Source of the DNA: an uncultured bacterium
Lineage (GTDB): Bacteria; Bacteroidota; Bacteroidia; Bacteroidales; Bacteroidaceae
Direction: 5' to 3'
NCBI GenBank assembly: GCA_946188155.1
Contig: CAMHUC010000022.1
Location: forward strand, 1 to 49,508
Length of the DNA: 49,508 bases
The position numbers were made by a program, and so were the translations under genes. A model generated the notes under the pieces. That model did no database searches, was not told the origin of the DNA, and saw only the letters and a program-made list of their open reading frames with translations. This document shows, piece by piece, positions 9,139 through 17,066 of this stretch (position 1 is the first letter of the stretch; each line of letters starts with the position of its first letter).

Positions 9139-9618
9139 ATAACCCGCACATCTCGCACATCTGCTATATCAAATTGTATATCAGTAGGTTGCATGACTAC
9201 ATATCTCGCATTTACCTCGCATTTACCTCGCAGCGAGGGGGAAACAGGAGCCTCGGGAGAGGTTTGGATAGCCTGAACACCGGCGGAGGAAGGGCTGAAA
9301 GGATGTGCTGAAGGCTTCCTGCTCATGAATTCTCTCGAGAATTTAGAGGTTTAAAGGCACTAAAGGCTTGCTTTGGAGCCTACTCCTGGGTAAATTCTCG
9401 AGAGAATTCGGTCGTCCGGCGGCTTCCGTCACTGATAAAGCACGTCGTGCTGACCGACTTCGGCCTATCCAAAGCAGAAAAGATGCCCCAGAAGGCTGAT
9501 TTTGGGGGCAGAAAAGCCGTTTACTGCGAGGAAAATGCGAGGTAAATGCGAGATATGCTCGCGTGCAACATATTGATATACAATGAGATATAGCAGATGT
9601 GCGAGATGTGCGGGTTAT
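9139..9618. mobile_element. Non-coding palindromic element with 95-bp inverted arms (MITE-like)
   Basis: Arm 9139-9233 (ATAACCCGCACATCTCGCAC ... CTCGCAG) is matched by the reverse complement of 9524-9618 (CTGCGAGGAAAATGCGAGG ... GCGGGTTAT) with only scattered mismatches, leaving a 290-bp core. The core contains its own 18-bp inverted pair and no credible ORF. Arms this long and similar mark either a miniature inverted-repeat transposable element or the ends of a decayed transposon. I saw no clear target-site duplication just outside the arms. It lies between the sugar-binding lipoprotein and the restriction-modification gene. Confidence 0.6.
9327..9409. repeat. Perfect 18-bp inverted repeat inside the palindromic element
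   Basis: GAATTCTCTCGAGAATTT (9327-9344) and AAATTCTCGAGAGAATTC (9392-9409) are exact reverse complements separated by 47 bases. Each half itself contains the palindrome TCTCGAGA. Nested inside the larger arms, it could be a recombinase or protein-binding site or an RNA hairpin. Confidence 0.75.
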
Positions 9619-9882
9619 GTATTATCTATAGGTCGGGGCAGCGTCATTCTCCGAACAGCCAAGTTCGATGCCAGCAGAATGCGGGGACAGACGGCAACTT
9701 GTAATCATCAATCTGCCCGATGCTGCTGATTTTTTGCTTCTGAAGCAAATTTACCACCTCTTTCTTTCGGGCTTTCTGATTTCTCGCCCGCTTTTGGTTA
9801 GTTTAACGGGGAAATCGAGCGAAATTACAAATAAAATGTGTAATTTTGTGGCCGTAAAGTGAAACATACAATATAGAAGATA
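9619..9882. other. Intergenic stretch upstream of the restriction-modification gene
   Basis: No gene seen. A TAATTTTG at 9841-9848 fits the Bacteroidetes -7 box (TAnnTTTG) about 35 bases before the start at 9883, but there is no TTG at the expected spacing upstream, so the promoter call is weak. Confidence 0.4.
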
Positions 9883-12471
9883 ATGAATATCGCCAGCAAC
9901 CAACAGCTTATATGCCCCGTGCGCGGACTGCTCAACACGACGAAGATGAGCAAGGACGGCCTGACACCCACAGAGGAGTCGTTCAGAATCGAGGCTATCA
10001 ACTACTTGATAAGCGTGGGCTATCCGAAGGAGAATTTCTGGATAGAGCCGATAGTCGCTGAGTTCGGAAACGATGGCAGGAACAGTTTCCGTAGCGACTT
10101 TGCCGTACTCGACGTGGACGCAAGGCTGATGCCAAGCCACAAGCCAGACGATATTCTGAACCATGCCCTGATTATCTGCGAGGTGAAGCGCGACAACCGC
10201 AAGAGTGAGTACGTGAAGGACACGCAGGTGAAGCCGATGCTGAACTTCGCCAAGTTGCTGACCACCGTGGGCTTGTATTGGGACAACATTGAGAAGCGCG
10301 TGTTCTGGATTGAGATTGAGGGCAACAAGAAGGAAATCAAGGAGGGCGGTCTGCACAACCTGCCGAAGTTCGGGATGCCCGTCAAGACAGCACCGCTGAC
10401 GTTCAACACTATCCAGCCAACGAAATCGCTACTTGATGATTTCGCCAAGATTGAGACGATACTACACCAGGCATCCTTCACGCCCGAAAAACGCTACGAA
10501 ACCATCCTAAAGCTGCTGCTGGCAAAGATTTTCGACGAGCACCAGTGCGAAGCGGCTCAGGATGAGGTGCTCGTGTTCCAGGATTACGAGGAAATCGGCG
10601 TTACGCCAGACATCGCCAAGAAGAAAATCATCGACCTGGTGAACCGCGCCGTGAGATATTACGAGAAGCACCTGCCTAACAAGGTCGCCGAAGGTCTCGA
10701 CGTGTCGGACGAAACGCTACGTCAAATCCTGAAGGTAATCGCCCCCATCAAGATAATCGAATCGAAACGCGACGTGGTGCAGACCTTCTATATGAAGTTC
10801 GCCAAGGACATGTACAAGTGGGACATGGCGCAATACTTCACGCCGACGACGGTCACAGACTTTATTGTCGAGCTGATAAATCCACAGTTCGACGAGCACG
10901 TGGCCGACCCCGCCTGCGGAAGTGCCGATTTCCTTGTTGCGGCCTTCCGCTATGCCAAAAAATACAACTCCAAGTACGCCGAGTGCGTCTGGGGCTACGA
11001 CAATTCGTCGAATGCCGTGCAGGTGGCCGTGCTCAATATGCTGCTCAACGGCGACGGCAAGTCGCAGATAGTGCTGAAAGACTCCTTGGAGAGCGTCAAT
11101 GAGTTCAAGGGCAAATATGACATCATCACCTGCAACCCGCCCTTCGGAACACGCATCGTCGAGAAACGCAAGAAGGTGCTCTGCCTCTACGACCTGGGCT
11201 ACGAATGGACGAAGCAAGATGACGGCACGTTCACGAAGACTGACAGCGTCGTGGACGCTCAGGAGACGGGCATCCTGTTTATAGAGACCTGTGTCAAGCA
11301 GTGCCGCGCCGGCGGGCGCATCGCCATCATCCTGCCCAACGGCTATCTCGGCAACCGCTCCGACAAGTATAAGCTCGTGCGCGAGTGGATTCTGCGCCAC
11401 ACCCGCGTAGCCGCCATCATCTCATTGCCACGCTTCACTTTCAAGACCAGCGGAGCCGACGTCAGTGCCTCCGTGCTCTATCTGGAGAAGCGCGACAAGC
11501 CCATCGAGCGCCTCACCGACGACAGCTACTACCGCTGCGCCGTAGAGCTGATAGAAAAGGTGGGCTGGGATGCAGGCAACAAAAAGGCCGCACCTGTCTA
11601 CAAGCGAAACGAACTCGACGGCAGCCTCATACTCGACAGCGACGGCAACCCCGTCATCGACTGCGACTTCGACGATGCCATCAGCCGCATCGTCAACAGC
11701 GACGCTGCCACCAGCTTCGATTGGATTGCCAGAAGAAAGAAGCGGACAGGCAACCGCGACAGTTGGACGATTGGCAATGATCTCATATACAACGACCCCG
11801 ACCTCACGCTGGATCCCAAACGCTACGGTCGCAAGGTCATGGTGCTGCGCGAGGCGCTGACAAAGAGCGAGCACCTCATGCTGGGCGACATCGTGAACTT
11901 CATCGCCGAGAAGCAGACCGCCAGCGGAAGGAAAGTCACCGTCAGTAAGTCGGCCATCTACAATTACGTTGAAATACAGGATATCGTCCGCGGCGACTAC
12001 TCAGTCAAGCAGTTGCGTGGATGGGAACTGCCAAGTCGCGCCAAGCATTTCTGCGAGCCTCACGACATCTATTTCGGCTCCATCTGGGGCAGTACCACCA
12101 AATGGTGCTACATCCCCGAAAACGCAAAGGACGTCGTTGTAACCAACGGCTGCTTCCGATGCCGCATCAAGCCCGGCAAAGAGCAATACCTCACCGACCT
12201 GCTGGCTTATATGAACAGTGAAGGATGGGCAGTTCAACTCCGCTCCTTTGCAAGAGGTTCCGACGGACTGGCCGAAATCTGTGAATCCGATGCACAAAAC
12301 GTGGTCATACCGATACTCCCCGACCAAGTTCGGGAAAAACTAAAGCCATTCATCGAAAACCTGAAAAGCGGTTCGACAACCATCAACTCCGTTATGCGTC
12401 AGATGATAGGCGCATCAGAAGTGGACTACCACGACCCCAAGAAGCGCCCCAGCCACATCGTTCTGGTATAA
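9883..12471 (+). CDS. Single-chain restriction-modification enzyme (nuclease, N6-adenine methylase, specificity domain)
   Basis: 862 residues. N-terminal part: a type I HsdR_N-like PD-(D/E)xK nuclease, with Asp72 in RSDFAVLDV and Glu100/Lys102 in IICEVKRD. Middle: a HsdM-like gamma methyltransferase with helical domain, SAM motif DPACGSADF (342-350) and catalytic motif NPPF (418-421), as expected for adenine-N6 methylation. C-terminal part (about 650-862): one HsdS-like target recognition region followed by a helix. The order R-M-S in one chain is that of type IIG/IIC enzymes such as the BcgI-like and Mme-like groups, which cut near an asymmetric site that they also methylate. No separate hsdS or hsdR is nearby. 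It sits alone, next to a palindromic element, suggesting acquisition. Confidence 0.85.
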   Translation: MNIASNQQLICPVRGLLNTTKMSKDGLTPTEESFRIEAINYLISVGYPKENFWIEPIVAEFGNDGRNSFRSDFAVLDVDARLMPSHKPDDILNHALIICEVKRDNRKSEYVKDTQVKPMLNFAKLLTTVGLYWDNIEKRVFWIEIEGNKKEIKEGGLHNLPKFGMPVKTAPLTFNTIQPTKSLLDDFAKIETILHQASFTPEKRYETILKLLLAKIFDEHQCEAAQDEVLVFQDYEEIGVTPDIAKKKIIDLVNRAVRYYEKHLPNKVAEGLDVSDETLRQILKVIAPIKIIESKRDVVQTFYMKFAKDMYKWDMAQYFTPTTVTDFIVELINPQFDEHVADPACGSADFLVAAFRYAKKYNSKYAECVWGYDNSSNAVQVAVLNMLLNGDGKSQIVLKDSLESVNEFKGKYDIITCNPPFGTRIVEKRKKVLCLYDLGYEWTKQDDGTFTKTDSVVDAQETGILFIETCVKQCRAGGRIAIILPNGYLGNRSDKYKLVREWILRHTRVAAIISLPRFTFKTSGADVSASVLYLEKRDKPIERLTDDSYYRCAVELIEKVGWDAGNKKAAPVYKRNELDGSLILDSDGNPVIDCDFDDAISRIVNSDAATSFDWIARRKKRTGNRDSWTIGNDLIYNDPDLTLDPKRYGRKVMVLREALTKSEHLMLGDIVNFIAEKQTASGRKVTVSKSAIYNYVEIQDIVRGDYSVKQLRGWELPSRAKHFCEPHDIYFGSIWGSTTKWCYIPENAKDVVVTNGCFRCRIKPGKEQYLTDLLAYMNSEGWAVQLRSFARGSDGLAEICESDAQNVVIPILPDQVREKLKPFIENLKSGSTTINSVMRQMIGASEVDYHDPKKRPSHIVLV

Positions 12472-12530
12472 GAAGGCTCCTCTCGGCGCAGGAATAATAT
12501 TTTTTACCAATTGATACGACAAACAATATA

Positions 12531-12632
12531 ATGAAAAAGATTTCGACCTTTGGTCGCTTGTCTAACAATAACTTGGTCCTCGCCGCCACCCGCCTTAGCT
12601 ATGCCGACGAGGCCACCAGACGACAATCATGA
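12531..12632 (+). CDS. Possible 33-residue peptide coupled to the TraX gene
   Basis: ATG at 12531 opens MKKISTFGRLSNNNLVLAA and reads 33 codons to a TGA at 12630-12632 that overlaps the next start as ATGA (12629-12632). Lysine-rich start, no signal peptide, no family recognised. The stop-start overlap is the main support, since it suggests a short leader peptide translated before TraX. It could equally be a chance ORF. Confidence 0.4.
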   Translation: MKKISTFGRLSNNNLVLAATRLSYADEATRRQS

Positions 12633-13348
12633 AGGGACTAAGTGGAAATGCACTGAAGGTGATAGCCATCGTTGCCATGACTATCGACCATCTGGCATGG
12701 GTGGGCATCGAGACCTATGAGCAGGCGGATACGCCGACGCAGATCTTCCTGCACTGTATCGGACGGCTGACGGCCCCGATGATGATATTCTTCGTGGCCG
12801 AGGGCTATCACCACACGCACGACTTCCGCCGCTACCTGCGCCGTCTGCTCATGCTGGCCGTGGTGAGCCACTTCGCCTTCTGCTATTTCAATATGTCGGG
12901 CTTCAACCCGCTCGGCAACCTGCTCTTCAATGCCACGAGCATCGCCTGGCCGCTGCTCTGGGGGCTGATACTGCTGAAAGTATGGGACATGGAGCGACTT
13001 GCCCGATGGCAGAAGGTCGGTGTTACGTTGGTGGCCTGCCTGCTCACCTGCACCTCCGACTGGAGTTGTGCCGCCCCGCTGGCCATACTCATGATTGGCC
13101 GGAACCGGGGCTGCTTCCACAAGCAGATGCTCTGGATGATGGCCATCATCTCGCTCTATGCCGTTGCCTTCTTCATCTTCCACAGCCCCACCTACGGCAT
13201 GGTACACCTGGCCTGCTGGCTGGCTGTGCCACTGCTGGCGATGTACAACGGCCAGCGAGGACGGTTGAAGTGGCTCGGCAAGTTCTTCTACTATTACTAT
13301 CCCGCCCACATGGCGGTTATAGGCCTGCTGGCCCGTTGTTTCCAATAA
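12629..13348 (+). CDS. TraX family membrane protein
   Basis: 239 residues, about seven or eight membrane helices. The opening LSGNALKVIAIVAMTIDH, then IGRLTAPMMIFFVAEGYHHT and the late YYYYPAHM are the landmarks of the TraX family, named for the F-plasmid protein that N-acetylates pilin. In Bacteroidetes and Firmicutes, chromosomal TraX proteins occur without conjugation genes and are presumed acetyltransferases of unknown target, related in design to the acyltransferase-3 family. The His-containing TIDH and FFVAEGYHHT motifs are intact. No conjugation genes are adjacent. Confidence 0.8.
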   Translation: MKGLSGNALKVIAIVAMTIDHLAWVGIETYEQADTPTQIFLHCIGRLTAPMMIFFVAEGYHHTHDFRRYLRRLLMLAVVSHFAFCYFNMSGFNPLGNLLFNATSIAWPLLWGLILLKVWDMERLARWQKVGVTLVACLLTCTSDWSCAAPLAILMIGRNRGCFHKQMLWMMAIISLYAVAFFIFHSPTYGMVHLACWLAVPLLAMYNGQRGRLKWLGKFFYYYYPAHMAVIGLLARCFQ

Positions 13349-13393
13349 GCGCCTCCGAAGGATAAGAAAGACCGGAAGCTGTGCTCGATTCGA

Positions 13394-13557
13394 TTATTTA
13401 TTCAGCCACAGCATGACGGTCAGTATAATAAACACAGCGTTAGCTACCAGCGAACAGATGAAGATGCCCAGACACCAGTTATACACCCGACGCGAAAGAA
13501 AGACTCCATCGGCATAAGAAGATAGACGGTCTATCTGGGTTTCGTGCGTCGCATGCG
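13394..13557 (-). pseudogene. 3' fragment of an unknown gene ending in a membrane anchor
   Basis: On the minus strand, about 53 residues ([20 protein letters not shown] ... then a hydrophobic segment ending AVFIILTVMLWLNK) look like the tail of a real protein with a C-terminal transmembrane helix. The reading frame continues to 13738, but that part is simply the antisense of rsgA. No start codon exists within the plausible portion, so this is probably the 3' end of a gene whose 5' part was lost at a junction near 13555. I do not recognise the family. Confidence 0.4.
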
Positions 13558-14039
13558 CTTCGGCAAGCACGGGCGAGGGCGTAGAAGCATTGCGCCCGCT
13601 GCTCGAAGGACGCGTCACGCTGCTCAGCGGCAACAGCGGCGTGGGCAAGTCAACGCTCATCAACCGACTCGTGCCAGGCCTGAACCTGCGCACGGCTGAA
13701 ATCTCCGACGCACACGACACGGGGCAGCACACCACCACCTTCTCCGAGATGATACCCCTCCCCTCTCCCCTCTCCCTTCTCCCCTCTTATCTCATCGACA
13801 CCCCGGGCATCAAGGGCTTCGGAGCATTCGACATGGAGCCGGAGGAACTCACCAGCTATTTCCGCGAGATATTCCGATTCGCACACGACTGCCGCTTCTC
13901 CAACTGCATCCACACCCACGAGCCGGGCTGTGCCGTGCTGCGCTCCCTCGACGACCACTACATCGCCCAAAGCCGCTACCAGAGCTACCTCAGCATGCTC
14001 GGCGACAAGGACAGCAACAAATACCGCGAGGCCTATTGA
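13555..14039 (+). pseudogene. rsgA: Head-truncated ribosome-maturation GTPase RsgA
   Basis: The frame from about 13555 reads [19 protein letters not shown] followed by the G1 loop [13 protein letters not shown]3 DTPG, and the zinc-binding C-terminus with Cys-x4-Cys-x-His-x-His-x4-Cys (CRFSNC, HTHEPGC). This is the circularly permuted GTPase RsgA, which helps mature the 30S subunit, but the N-terminal OB domain and the NKxD (G4) half are missing, and the frame closes upstream at 13515. Between G2 and G3 a CCCCTCTCCCCT-type repeat (13755-13795) adds about ten extra residues (PSPLSLLPS). Lacking the OB fold and G4, it is very unlikely to work. An intact copy presumably lies elsewhere. Confidence 0.75.
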
Positions 14040-14134
14040 TTCGGCCTCGCGCACAGAGGTAATCCACCTATAATATCGTTCATCAAGATATCCTCGTTTG
14101 GATATATGTCTTTGTGATAAATATCAGTGCTTTG

Positions 14135-15896
14135 TCACTGTTCTATATCATCCAGTCGCAGCAGCCTCGGGCCTCGGAACTGTACGATGACGAGGTGCAA
14201 CTGCGTGTCGCAGCTCAGCAGGGCCACGCGCCCGCCTTGGCTGTATTGCCGTATCTGCGCCTCTGCCTCCTGCCACTGGGTCTCGGCCTCAGCATCCGTG
14301 GCGTCGGCCTTTAGATATTTCAGCTCGATGATGTAGGAGTGGGCGATGTCGGGCTGCCGCAGCTTGTCGGGCATGAGGAAGAAGTCGCAATATCCGTGGT
14401 TCAGCTCTACCTCCGGGGCCGTCAGGTAGCCTTGATACATGTTCAGGTAGGCCAGGAAGTAGCCCTGCAGGTGACGCATTCCCGAGCTTCGCTCGCCTAC
14501 CCGTAGCCTTTCGCCTTCGATGGCCGAGCGCACGGCGGAGTCCTCGCGGTAGCTGTCGGCGATATATTGCAGCAGCGTGCGCCACTCGCCACGATAGGCT
14601 GCTGCCCTGAATGCCTCTTTCAGTTCCCATGTGTCAATGTCTGAGGCGCGCTGGTACTCATCTAAGAGGAAGTCGTAGTACTGGCGGCGCACGTTGTTGT
14701 TGGGGATGCCCAGCTGCTGCTCGCCATGATACGTCCCCGTCATGGTGATCATGCCGTAGTAGTAGAGCAGCGAGATGAAGTTCTCCTTCTTGATCAGCTC
14801 GATGGCGGGGAAGTAGTCCTTCACCTTACTATATATATAGCCGTCCTGCGCGATGCGATGTACGATTCTCCGGCGGTACGAGTCGATGGTGTCGAGGCGG
14901 ATCAGCTGGCGCAGCTTGGTGTAGTCGGTCTTGGCGTTGGGGTCCTCCATCGAGTCGGGGGGAGTGCCAAGAGTCAGTAGAGTATTGACGTAGTACGTCA
15001 CCATGTTCGAGTTGAACATCTTCGGATCGGTCTTGAGCGACCGCTCGGCGAAGCAGTAGTTGTCGTACCACGGGCGCATCTGGTCGAGCATCTCGTCGGT
15101 GGACAATTCAGTGCCCGACAGCGGGCGGTAGTAGTCGAGCATGACCCTCACCTCCGGCTCGCTGAAGCCAAGCACCTGGTTGAACCACGGGTTGGTAGTG
15201 ATGTTGGTGGCGATGTTGTAGCCGCTGGTCAGGTCGTCCATCGTCACGGGCGACACGCCCATCATCAGTATGCGGTCGAAGTTGCCCTTGAAGAGCTTGA
15301 ACAGGTCGCGGTAGAAGCCGTCGGCATGGGTCAGCGTGCGATAGACAGCCTCGCCGTGCTGCGCCAGCACGGTGTTGGTGAAGTTGTCGTACTCGTCGAG
15401 TATCAGATAGAGGGGGTTGCCGTATTTCTTCGGCCATGCCTACAATGTAGGTCAGCTTGGGTTTGGCCTTATTCATTTTCTTCACCTCACTGGCAAAGCC
15501 TTCGAAATACATATCCTTGTATTTTTCGGCAAAGAGGTTCAGCACGATGTCCATATAAAAATCGAGGTTCTCCTTCAGTTCGTCTATTGTCCCCGTCACC
15601 TGCGAGAAGTCAAGCCTCATCACCTGGAACTTGCCGCGCTCTGCGGTCGGGTGCTCATGAATCCACAGCCCGCTGAACAGCCGGTCCCAGTCCTCCGTCT
15701 GCTTGCAGTCGTAATAGCTTTCCAGGACGCTCAGCATCAGCGTCTTGCCGAATCGGCGCGAGCGGCAGAAGAACAGGAAGCTGCTCACCTGCTCGAATTT
15801 CGGTATCCAAGCGGTCTTGTCCACATAATAGTAGTTCTCCCGCCGGATGCGGCGGAAGTCGGCGATGCCCATCGGCAATAGTTTGAAGTCTGGCAT
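14135..15896 (-). pseudogene. AAA-ATPase_like / PDDEXK_9 protein, frameshifted
   Basis: Minus strand, start MPDFKLLPMGIADFRRIR at 15896. Residues 1-157 contain the AAA-ATPase_like opening (YYVDKTAWIPKF) and a P-loop-like SRRFGKTLMLS. Near 15428 one extra base shifts the frame: before it the protein reads IVGMAEE, after it KKYGNPLYLILDEYDNFTN, the Walker B region. The remaining frame down to 14135 carries the rest of the ATPase and a C-terminal PD-(D/E)xK nuclease-like domain (LNHGYCDFFLMP ... YIIELKYLK). The family is abundant in Prevotella, function unknown, possibly defence or mobile-DNA related. A single-base error in assembly cannot be excluded; if it is real the gene is dead. Confidence 0.75.
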
Positions 15897-15931
15897 AAGC
15901 GTCTGGATATGGTTTTTATAAAACTTTGCTG

Positions 15932-15965
15932 CAAAGGTACGAAAAATATTCGACATTACTGCAAA
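15932..15965 (-). promoter_or_regulatory. Bacteroidetes-type promoter for the AAA ATPase gene
   Basis: On the minus strand TTTG (15965-15962) is followed after 22 bases by TACCTTTG (15939-15932), matching the TTTG / TAnnTTTG consensus. It ends 36 bases before the MPDFKLL start at 15896. Confidence 0.6.
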
Positions 15966-16035
15966 TGGGGAATAAAAAGATTCACTTTGCCCAAGACAAT
16001 GCCGTGGATATCGTAGAGTACTCAAGAAATAGATT

Positions 16036-16488
16036 TATAGGTTGTAACGTTGTTACATCGCCCTGCCACAAAGGGCGTGCAACCTGTTTTGCAGGTTGTA
16101 AGGTTGCTACAAGGTTGTAACATATCGCCCCTTGTTCGTGACATACCGCCCCTTGTTCGTCAGAGGGTTGTCAACGACTCGATTTACTAGTAAATTCAGC
16201 GAAAGACAGGCTCCTGGCATCGGTCAGGAGCCTTCTACCGTATGGCATCAGGCTCTATAGCACTATAAATAGCTCAAGTTTCTGAAATTACGAAATCCCT
16301 TTATTTGAAGGGGCACCCCCCAGCTGGCAGGGAAAGAACTTCAGGAACTTGATAAATACCCCCAAAAAGCACAGAGACATGCCTGCTGCGAGACAGGAAA
16401 ATGTTACAACCTTGTTACAACCTCACAACCTGCAAAACAGGTTGCACGCCCTTTGTACATCGGCGATGTTACAACGTTACAACCTATA
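16036..16488. mobile_element. Second non-coding palindromic element with 88-bp inverted arms (MITE-like)
   Basis: Arm 16036-16123 (TATAGGTTGTAACGTTG ... AAGGTTGTAACAT) is the near-perfect reverse complement of 16401-16488 (ATGTTACAACCTTG ... ACAACCTATA). Both arms are rich in GTTACAAC words and share GGGCGTGCAACCTGTTTTGC. The 277-bp core has no convincing ORF; it includes small hairpins such as AGGCTCCTG/CAGGAGCCT (16209-16231). Its sequence is unrelated to the element at 9139-9618, though size and design are alike. The flank to 16684 holds nothing I recognise. Confidence 0.6.
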
Positions 16489-16684
16489 TTCGAAAAAAAA
16501 TGTATACGAAAACAGTTGGGGGAGACGCATCGCCTATTCACAGCCATTGCCAATTAGCCCCACCAAGAAGTAGTATAGCAGCTGACTGCAAATCAGCATG
16601 GAAAGTTGCAAATACCGTTGCAAGCAATAGCATGCCACTAACACGAACTCGAAATCTATCAGAGCCAAAAAAACACATATTTTC

Positions 16685-16715
16685 TTGCGTATTCCGAAAA
16701 AAATGCTTACCTTTG
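16685..16715 (+). promoter_or_regulatory. Strong Bacteroidetes promoter upstream of the folded RNA
   Basis: TTG (16685-16687), a 20-base spacer, then TACCTTTG (16708-16715). Transcription should begin near 16722. The nearest large ORF starts 350 bases later, so the product is either a stand-alone RNA or a long leader. Confidence 0.65.
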
Positions 16716-17040
16716 CCCCAAACTCGTTAGCCCGCAAGGGTGAGAGGGTTGTATTTATTGGTGATAAGGACGTTTACGAACGTTATCTTCGGCTGCTGAA
16801 TCTCGCAAATTCTAGACCAGAAGATACGCAACAGAACGTCCACGTAGGGTGTATTATACCCTGTCCTCCCAAGCTATTGGGAGAAAGGTCTGTATAATAT
16901 GTAATGACGTGGGCTAATTCGAGTTGCTTATCCTGGTCGAGGCAATGCGAGAGCCCAGCAGCGGGATAGGCGAGGAGTACAGCACCCACGTCTTTCGCGT
17001 TTCACAACGAGCGCAATTTATTAACCGCTGAATCTGGGGG
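16716..17040 (+). ncRNA. Candidate structured RNA or long leader with competing helices
   Basis: No ORF of note; the strand folds well by eye. Helix A: GATAA/TTATC and CGTT/AACG (16763-16787). Helix B: GTCCACGT (16838-16845) with ACGTGGGC (16907-16914), enclosing ATTATAC/GTATAAT (16853-16859, 16892-16898) and CTCCCAA/TTGGGAG (16866-16872, 16877-16883). Helix C: GACGTGGG (16906-16913) with CCCACGTC (16985-16992), enclosing GCTTATCC/GGATAGGC (16926-16933, 16964-16971). B and C use the same strand, so they exclude each other. The promoter directly upstream supports transcription. I cannot assign a family: 6S-type RNA, the Bacteroidales-1 motif, or a cis-acting switch for the 17067 gene are candidates. 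Confidence 0.55.
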
Positions 17041-17066
17041 CTGTCAGCAAAAAAACATTATGGATT

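Noticed and set aside
16349..16897. Short plus-strand frames across the second palindromic element and the RNA region
   Set aside because: They run through inverted-repeat arms and predicted stems, have no conserved features, and are explained better by the non-coding structures.
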